From CAZUZD01 sp964624465 (GTDB lineage: Bacteria > Planctomycetota > Planctomycetia > Isosphaerales > Isosphaeraceae), in contig CAZUZD010000123.1 in the NCBI GenBank assembly GCA_964624465.1, positions 1 through 16,083 on the forward strand: a stretch of DNA of 16,083 nt, given 5' to 3'. A program made the translations under genes and the position numbers. This document shows, in pieces, positions 12,519 through 16,083 of the stretch; within the stretch, counting starts at the first letter, position 1, and each line of letters starts with the position of its first letter. Under the pieces are notes generated by a model. The model had not been told where the DNA came from, did not search any database, and saw nothing but the letters and a program-made list of their open reading frames with translations.

Positions 12519-12837
12519 TCGCCCCCGAGATCGAGTCGGTCGGGGCCCGGCGATCAGGCCGCCCCACGGCGGATCGCCGGCCCGACCGACACGCCTGAGC
12601 GAACCTGTGGTCCCGCCCTGGCCGACTCCCTGGACCACCGAACCTGGCTGGCCTGAGTCCTGGCGATCGCGACCTCGACGTCCGCCGGAACTGGACACCC
12701 CACAACGTGACGAGCATCGCCGGCGGCCGCCGCTCGACCCGGCGGTCGCCTGGTCCCCCCCGAGCGGGATCGCTGGACCCTCCGATCGGTCGACGGACCA
12801 GCCCGCTCGACCCGATGAGTCCCCGGAACCCGAACCC
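12519..12837. other. Intergenic region between DUF1559 and lipoprotein genes
   Basis: This 319-bp stretch holds the nested hairpin at 12535-12590. The rest (12591-12837) shows no convincing promoter or gene. The frame leading into the lipoprotein is open from 12607 but is Pro/Arg-rich and lacks a start signal. Confidence 0.4.
12535..12590 (+). terminator. Long nested hairpin after the DUF1559 gene
   Basis: The outer arms 12535-12555 and 12572-12590 pair over about 19 bp with a 2-nt bulge (GTCGGTCGGG... against ...CCCGACCGAC). The loop contains a smaller GCCG-CCCCA-CGGC hairpin. There is no T-tract. It is probably a terminator or a 3' stabiliser. Confidence 0.6.
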
Positions 12838-13080
12838 ATGAAGCCGCGCACGCTGTCGACCCTGGCCCTGATCCTGAGCCTCGCGACGCTCGCCGCCGGT
12901 TGCAGCGGCCAGCTCGACGACCCGACCAAGCTGCCCCCGATCACCGAGGCCGACGCCGCCGAGATTCGCCAGCGCGACACGTCGGTCGAGGACGAGGAGC
13001 GCGCCCAGAGCTTCCAGACCCCCGAGGCCGCCGCCAGGGCGAAGGCCAAGGCCAGGGCGAAGCCGAGCCGTGGCGGCTGA
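12838..13080 (+). CDS. Small lipoprotein with basic Ala-Lys/Arg tail
   Basis: The protein has 80 residues. The signal MKPRTLSTLALILSLATLAA ends at the lipobox LAAGC, so Cys22 should be lipidated. The mature part is short: SGQLDDPTKLPPITEADAAE, a charged acidic stretch (TSVEDEERAQ), then a basic low-complexity tail AAARAKAKARAKPSRGG (65-80). The SD is weak. It follows the DUF1559 gene, which often has a small lipoprotein or hypothetical partner in planctomycetes. It may use its tail to bind peptidoglycan-free wall polymers or a partner; this is a guess. It is too short for any recognised family. A strong hairpin follows the stop. Confidence 0.7.
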   Translation: MKPRTLSTLALILSLATLAAGCSGQLDDPTKLPPITEADAAEIRQRDTSVEDEERAQSFQTPEAAARAKAKARAKPSRGG

Positions 13081-13097
13081 GCGCCGGTTCCCGGCGC
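13081..13097 (+). terminator. Short hairpin directly after the lipoprotein stop
   Basis: GCGCCGG-TTC-CCGGCGC is a perfect 7-bp stem with a 3-nt loop starting at the base after the stop. There is no T-tract. Confidence 0.45.
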
Positions 13098-13137
13098 CCG
13101 GGACCCGTGTGCCGCCGCTCTGACAGTCAGGCCCACG

Positions 13138-13177
13138 ACGATCGCGGTCCGGCCCTCGGGCGTCCGGCCGCGATCGT
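13138..13177. terminator. Hairpin at convergent junction before trpC end
   Basis: ACGATCGCGG-T-CCGG (13138-13152) pairs with CCGGCCGCGATCGT (13164-13177). This gives a 14-bp stem with one bulged T and an 11-nt loop. It lies between the lipoprotein stop (13080) and the trpC stop (13224). It is a probable bidirectional terminator. Confidence 0.55.
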
Positions 13178-13223
13178 GCCCATTGCGGGGCTTCGGCCGC
13201 CGTCACCGCGATCCCGCGCCCGC

Positions 13224-14033
13224 TCAGGTGGTGGCGGCCGATGCTTCGGGGGCCAGGCCGAGCAGGCGCTCGACGGCCAGGCCGATGTCGGCCTGGCGCA
13301 TGAACGACTCGCCGACCAGGATCGCCGAGACGCCGGCGGCCTCCAGACGCTCGACGTGGGCGCGGCGGCTGATGCCGCTCTCGCTCACGAGCACGATGTC
13401 GTCGGGCACCTGGTCGCGGAGCCGCAGGGTCGTGTCCAGGTCGGTGACCATGCGGTGCAGGTCGCGGTTGTTGATCCCGACCAGATCCGCGCCGGCGGCC
13501 AGCACGCGCGGGAGGTTGGCGGCGTCGTGCAGCTCGACCAGCGCGGCCATGCCCAGGCCGCGCGTCCGCTCCAGCAGGGCGCGCAGGGTGGCGTCGTCGA
13601 GGATCTCGGCGATCAGGAGCACGGCGTCGGCCCCGGCCATGCGGGCCTCGACGACCTGGTACTCGTCGATCAGGAAGTCCTTGCGGAGCACCGGGATCGC
13701 CACGGCCGCGCGGATGCGCGCCAGGTAGCTGAGGTGACCCTGGAAGTACTGCACGTCGGTCAGCACGCTCAGGCAGGCGGCGCCGTGGGTCTGGTAGGTG
13801 CGGGCGATGGCGATCGGGTCGAAGTCGGGCCGGATCAGGCCGGCCGAGGGACTGGCCTTCTTGACCTCGGCGATCAGGCGGATCGGCCCGGGACCGGCCA
13901 GCGCGGCGCGGAAGTCGCGCACCGGCGGGGCCTCGGCCACCTGGGCCTCCAGCTCCACCAGCGGCATGCGCTTGCGCGCGGCCTCGACCTCGCGGTGCTT
14001 GGTCTGGACGATCTCGTCGAGGATGGTGGGCAT
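13224..14033 (-). CDS. trpC: Indole-3-glycerol-phosphate synthase
   Basis: The protein has 269 residues, the normal length. It catalyses ring closure of carboxyphenylamino-deoxyribulose 5-phosphate to indole-3-glycerol phosphate in tryptophan synthesis, in the cytoplasm. The TIM-barrel motifs are all present. LIAEVKKASPSAGLI carries Glu56 and Lys58, and VLRKDFLIDEYQV carries Lys118. LVELHD has Glu167, GINNRDL has Asn188, and VLVSESGI has Glu219 and Ser220. These correspond to the known catalytic set. The start is the only Met before the conserved MPTILDEIV; SD is weak. No other trp gene is in the window, so it is not in a trp operon here, as is usual for planctomycetes. Its upstream region holds an 11-bp inverted repeat (14105-14154) but no Trp-rich leader peptide. 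Confidence 0.95.
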   Translation of the reverse strand: MPTILDEIVQTKHREVEAARKRMPLVELEAQVAEAPPVRDFRAALAGPGPIRLIAEVKKASPSAGLIRPDFDPIAIARTYQTHGAACLSVLTDVQYFQGHLSYLARIRAAVAIPVLRKDFLIDEYQVVEARMAGADAVLLIAEILDDATLRALLERTRGLGMAALVELHDAANLPRVLAAGADLVGINNRDLHRMVTDLDTTLRLRDQVPDDIVLVSESGISRRAHVERLEAAGVSAILVGESFMRQADIGLAVERLLGLAPEASAATT

Positions 14034-14104
14034 GGGCGTCGTGGGCCGGGCGTGGGATCGGGCAGTTCGGGGGCCGTGGCGATCGGCCGTGCCACCGTAC
14101 AGAA

Positions 14105-14154
14105 CCCGGGCCGGGCGCGTCGAGCCCGCTCCCGGCGCCAGGACCCGGCCCGGG
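14105..14154 (-). repeat. Perfect 11-bp inverted repeat upstream of trpC
   Basis: CCCGGGCCGGG (14105-14115) and CCCGGCCCGGG (14144-14154) are separated by 28 nt. The repeat lies 72 bp upstream of the trpC start, in the divergent region. It could form a leader hairpin on the trpC transcript or serve as an operator. No antiterminator partner was found. Confidence 0.35.
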
Positions 14155-14169
14155 CGCGCGTGCAGACTC

Positions 14170-14198
14170 TCGACCCGGTCCGGCCCGGCGGCTAAAGT
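14170..14198 (+). promoter_or_regulatory. Candidate promoter for the SGNH gene
   Basis: TCGACC (14170-14175) and TAAAGT (14193-14198) are 17 bp apart, each matching 4 of 6 consensus positions. They lie about 70 bp upstream of ATG 14271. The match is weak but correctly spaced. Confidence 0.3.
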
Positions 14199-14270
14199 GC
14201 CAGTTCCGCCCCTGGCCCTGCGCCGGCCCGGATCCACCCTCCCCCGCTCCGAACGCGAGGCACCTCGACC

Positions 14271-15593
14271 ATGCCCAGGCGCCCCCGGCGACCGGCCCTG
14301 CCGGCGCTGCTGTTGCTGCTGCTCACGCCGTGGCCCGCATCGGCGGCCGACGATCCGCCGGCGAAGCCCGCCACCGCCGCCGCCGACACCCGCTTCGCCC
14401 CCCGGCTCGAATTCCAGGACGGCGACACGGTCGTCCTGGTCGGCGACGGCTTCTTCGAGCGCGACCACGAGTTCGGCTTCCTCGAGACCGAGTTGACCGC
14501 CCTCTGGCCCGATCGCAACGTGAAGTTCCGCAACCTGGGCTGGACCGGCGACACCGTCTGGGGTGACAGCCGCGCCGGCTTCGAGACGGTCAAGGAGGGC
14601 TTCGAGCGCCGCCGCGACCTGGTGCTCGCCCTCAAGCCGAACGTGATCTTCGTCTCGTGCGGCATGAACGAGTCGTTCGCCGGCGAGGCCGGCCTGCCGA
14701 AGTTCGTCGCCGGCCTGGAGGCGATGCTCGACTCCTTCGCGCCGACGAAGGCCCGCGTCGTGCTCGTCGGCCCGATCGTCCACGAGACCCTGCCCGCCCC
14801 CCTGCCCGACCCGACCGAGCACAACCGCGTGCTCGGCCGCTACCGCCAGGCGATGGCCGCGGTGGCCGCCGACCGCAAGCACCTGTTCATCGACCTGGCC
14901 CGGCACCGCATCGGCGACGGCACCCGGCCCGGCCGGGTCGTGCGGTTCCCCGAGACCGACGACGGCATCCACCTGAACGCCTTCGGCGCCTGGGAGGCGG
15001 CCACGGCGATCGCCGAGGACCTCAAGCCCCTGAGCCTGCCGAGCTGGACCGGCATGATCGCCGCCCCCAGGGGCGCCGACCGCCCGGCGCCCCGGCTCAT
15101 GACCTTCAACCAGGCCCCGATCACCGACCTGGAGGCGACGCCGAAGGGCCTCAGGTTCCGGAGCCACGACGACCGCCTGCCCGACCTGGCCCCGCCGCCG
15201 GGCACCCCGCCGGCGCTGGCCATCGAGCTGCGGCGCCTGGGCGTCGTCGACCTGGCCCCCGGCCGCTACACGCTCCAGGTGGACGGCCAGCCGGTCGTCA
15301 CCGCCACCGCCGAGCAGTGGGCCCGCGGGGTGGACCTCCGCGACTTCCCCGAGCGGCGCCAGGCCGAGGCGCTCCGCCAGGCGATCCTGGCCAAGAACCA
15401 GTTGCTGTTCTACCGCTGGCGGCCCCAGAACGAAACGTATCTGTTCGGCTTCCGCAAGCACGAGCAGGGGAACAACGCCGTCGAGATCCCGCAGTTCGAG
15501 CCCCTGGTCGCCGAGAAGGAGGCCGAGATCGCAAGGCTCCGCCGGCCGGTCCCCCACACCTACGAGCTGATCCGCCAGGAGGAGGCCCGATGA
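14271..15593 (+). CDS. Secreted SGNH-hydrolase-fold protein lacking the usual nucleophile serine
   Basis: The protein has 440 residues with a Sec signal peptide (cleavage near ASAADD, about 26). The SGNH fold is visible. Block I is VVLVGDGFFERD, with Gly60 where GDS would carry the catalytic Ser. Block II is RNLGWTGDT (Gly93). Block III is VSCGMNESF, with Asn133 in the GxN position. Block V is DDGIHL, with Asp231 and His234. So Gly, Asn, Asp and His are kept but Ser is not. The remainder (about 250-440) is an extra C-terminal part with beta-rich RYTLQVDGQPV and a helical RWRPQNETYLFGFRKHEQGNN segment, typical of the planctomycete version. Its stop overlaps the next gene's start (ATGA), so the two are translationally coupled and probably act together in the periplasm on a sugar or acyl substrate. 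GAGG lies 10 nt upstream. Confidence 0.85.
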   Translation: MPRRPRRPALPALLLLLLTPWPASAADDPPAKPATAAADTRFAPRLEFQDGDTVVLVGDGFFERDHEFGFLETELTALWPDRNVKFRNLGWTGDTVWGDSRAGFETVKEGFERRRDLVLALKPNVIFVSCGMNESFAGEAGLPKFVAGLEAMLDSFAPTKARVVLVGPIVHETLPAPLPDPTEHNRVLGRYRQAMAAVAADRKHLFIDLARHRIGDGTRPGRVVRFPETDDGIHLNAFGAWEAATAIAEDLKPLSLPSWTGMIAAPRGADRPAPRLMTFNQAPITDLEATPKGLRFRSHDDRLPDLAPPPGTPPALAIELRRLGVVDLAPGRYTLQVDGQPVVTATAEQWARGVDLRDFPERRQAEALRQAILAKNQLLFYRWRPQNETYLFGFRKHEQGNNAVEIPQFEPLVAEKEAEIARLRRPVPHTYELIRQEEAR

Positions 15594-16083
15594 ACCGCCG
15601 CCACCCGCTCGCGGCCCCCGCCGCCCTCCTCCTGCTGCTGGCCCTGGCCGGCCCCGCGCACGCCCAGCGCGACGCCAAGGTGCCCGACCCCGACCCCGAG
15701 ATCGAGCGCCAGGCGCTCGAAGTGGCCGACGGCTACGAGGTCACCCTCTTCGCCGCCGACCCGATGCTCGCCAAGCCGATCCAGATGAACTTCGACGCCC
15801 AGGGCCGGCTCTGGGTCGCCTCCAGCGAGGTGTATCCCCAGATCAAGCCCGGCCAGAAGGCCAACGACAAGATCCTCGTCCTGGAAGACGCCGACGGCGA
15901 CGGCAAGGCCGAGAAGACGACCGTCTTCGCCGACGGCCTGCTGATCCCGACCGGTGTCGAGCCCGGCGACGGCGGGGCCTATGTCGCCAACAGCACCGAG
16001 ATCCTGTTCCTCAAGGACACCGACGGCGACGGCAAGGCCGACCAGCGCAAGGTCGTGCTCGCCGGCTTCGGCACCGAGGACAC
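15590..16083 (+). CDS. PVC-type membrane-bound-dehydrogenase-like protein, N-terminal part
   Basis: The gene runs off the right edge; 164 full codons are visible. ATG 15590 overlaps the previous stop and has AGGAGG about 7 nt upstream. A Sec signal peptide (ending PAHAQRD, about 26) leads into the start of a beta-propeller: LEVADGYEVTLFAADPML, then PIQMNFDAQGRLWVASSEVYPQ. Two DxDxDG calcium-type loops follow, EDADGDGKAE and KDTDGDGKAD, with FADGLLIPTGVEPGDGGAYVAN between them. This order is that of the planctomycete/verrucomicrobial family related to soluble glucose/sorbosone dehydrogenases (TIGR02604-like). Full members usually continue with HEAT repeats and a c-type haem CxxCH, which cannot be checked here. 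It is probably a periplasmic sugar oxidoreductase working with the upstream SGNH protein. Confidence 0.88.
   Translation, partial: MNRRHPLAAPAALLLLLALAGPAHAQRDAKVPDPDPEIERQALEVADGYEVTLFAADPMLAKPIQMNFDAQGRLWVASSEVYPQIKPGQKANDKILVLEDADGDGKAEKTTVFADGLLIPTGVEPGDGGAYVANSTEILFLKDTDGDGKADQRKVVLAGFGTED

Noticed and set aside
14080..14130. Minus-strand promoter for trpC
   Set aside because: The only TCGACG/TACGGT pair matches the consensus poorly, too poorly to report as a feature.
14034..14200. trp attenuator with leader peptide
   Set aside because: No short frame with consecutive Trp codons is seen on the trpC strand.
14034..15557. Upstream extension of the trpC frame on the minus strand
   Set aside because: It is antisense to the SGNH gene. 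TrpC has normal length from 14033.

Overview
The window is about 16 kb of very GC-rich bacterial DNA. The gene content points to a planctomycete, probably of the Isosphaera type. The evidence is a DUF1559 pseudopilin-like protein with the H-X9-DG signature, an SGNH-fold secreted protein translationally coupled to a PVC-type membrane-bound-dehydrogenase-like protein, many Sec/Tat-exported proteins of unknown role, and third-position G/C codon use. The genus cannot be fixed from the sequence alone. I see no rRNA, tRNA, insertion sequence or CRISPR array.

Layout. (1) 338-3087 looks like an accessory or plasmid/phage-derived module. Two tandem winged-HTH genes (338-649, 666-1706) face a ParB-domain/DNA-methyltransferase fusion gene (3087-1723, minus). 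The two sides meet at a shared 9-bp-stem hairpin. (2) 3400-5675 is a probable operon of a GT2 polyprenyl-phosphate-type glycosyltransferase, a small LAB_N (lipid A biosynthesis N-terminal domain) membrane protein, and a TTG-started secreted protein with toroid-like repeats. (3) 6818-5709 (minus) encodes a secreted protein made of two copies of a lipocalin-like beta-rich domain. (4) 7177-8769 holds the most unusual pair: a 101-aa Tat-signal protein whose mature part is mostly a Lys-Gly dipeptide repeat, then a 399-aa PqqD-like/TPR/SAM-methyltransferase fusion. (5) 8840-10410 encodes a DUF4239 membrane protein and an AIM24-family protein. (6) 11022-10459 (minus) is a secreted protein of unknown function. 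(7) 11373-13080 encodes a DUF1559 pseudopilin-like protein and a small lipoprotein. (8) 14033-13224 (minus) is trpC, the only clear housekeeping biosynthetic gene. (9) 14271-16083 holds an SGNH-fold protein lacking the usual nucleophile serine, overlapping by ATGA with a dehydrogenase-like gene that runs off the end.

How the parts may work together. The GT2/LAB_N pair probably decorates a lipid carrier or envelope glycan. The SGNH and PVC-dehydrogenase pair is a recurrent planctomycete secreted duo. The Lys-Gly peptide and its PqqD-methyltransferase neighbour suggest an undescribed peptide-modification-and-export system. That idea rests on adjacency and domain logic, not on proof. All four convergent gene junctions carry strong GC hairpins without U-tracts, which are probably shared bidirectional terminators.
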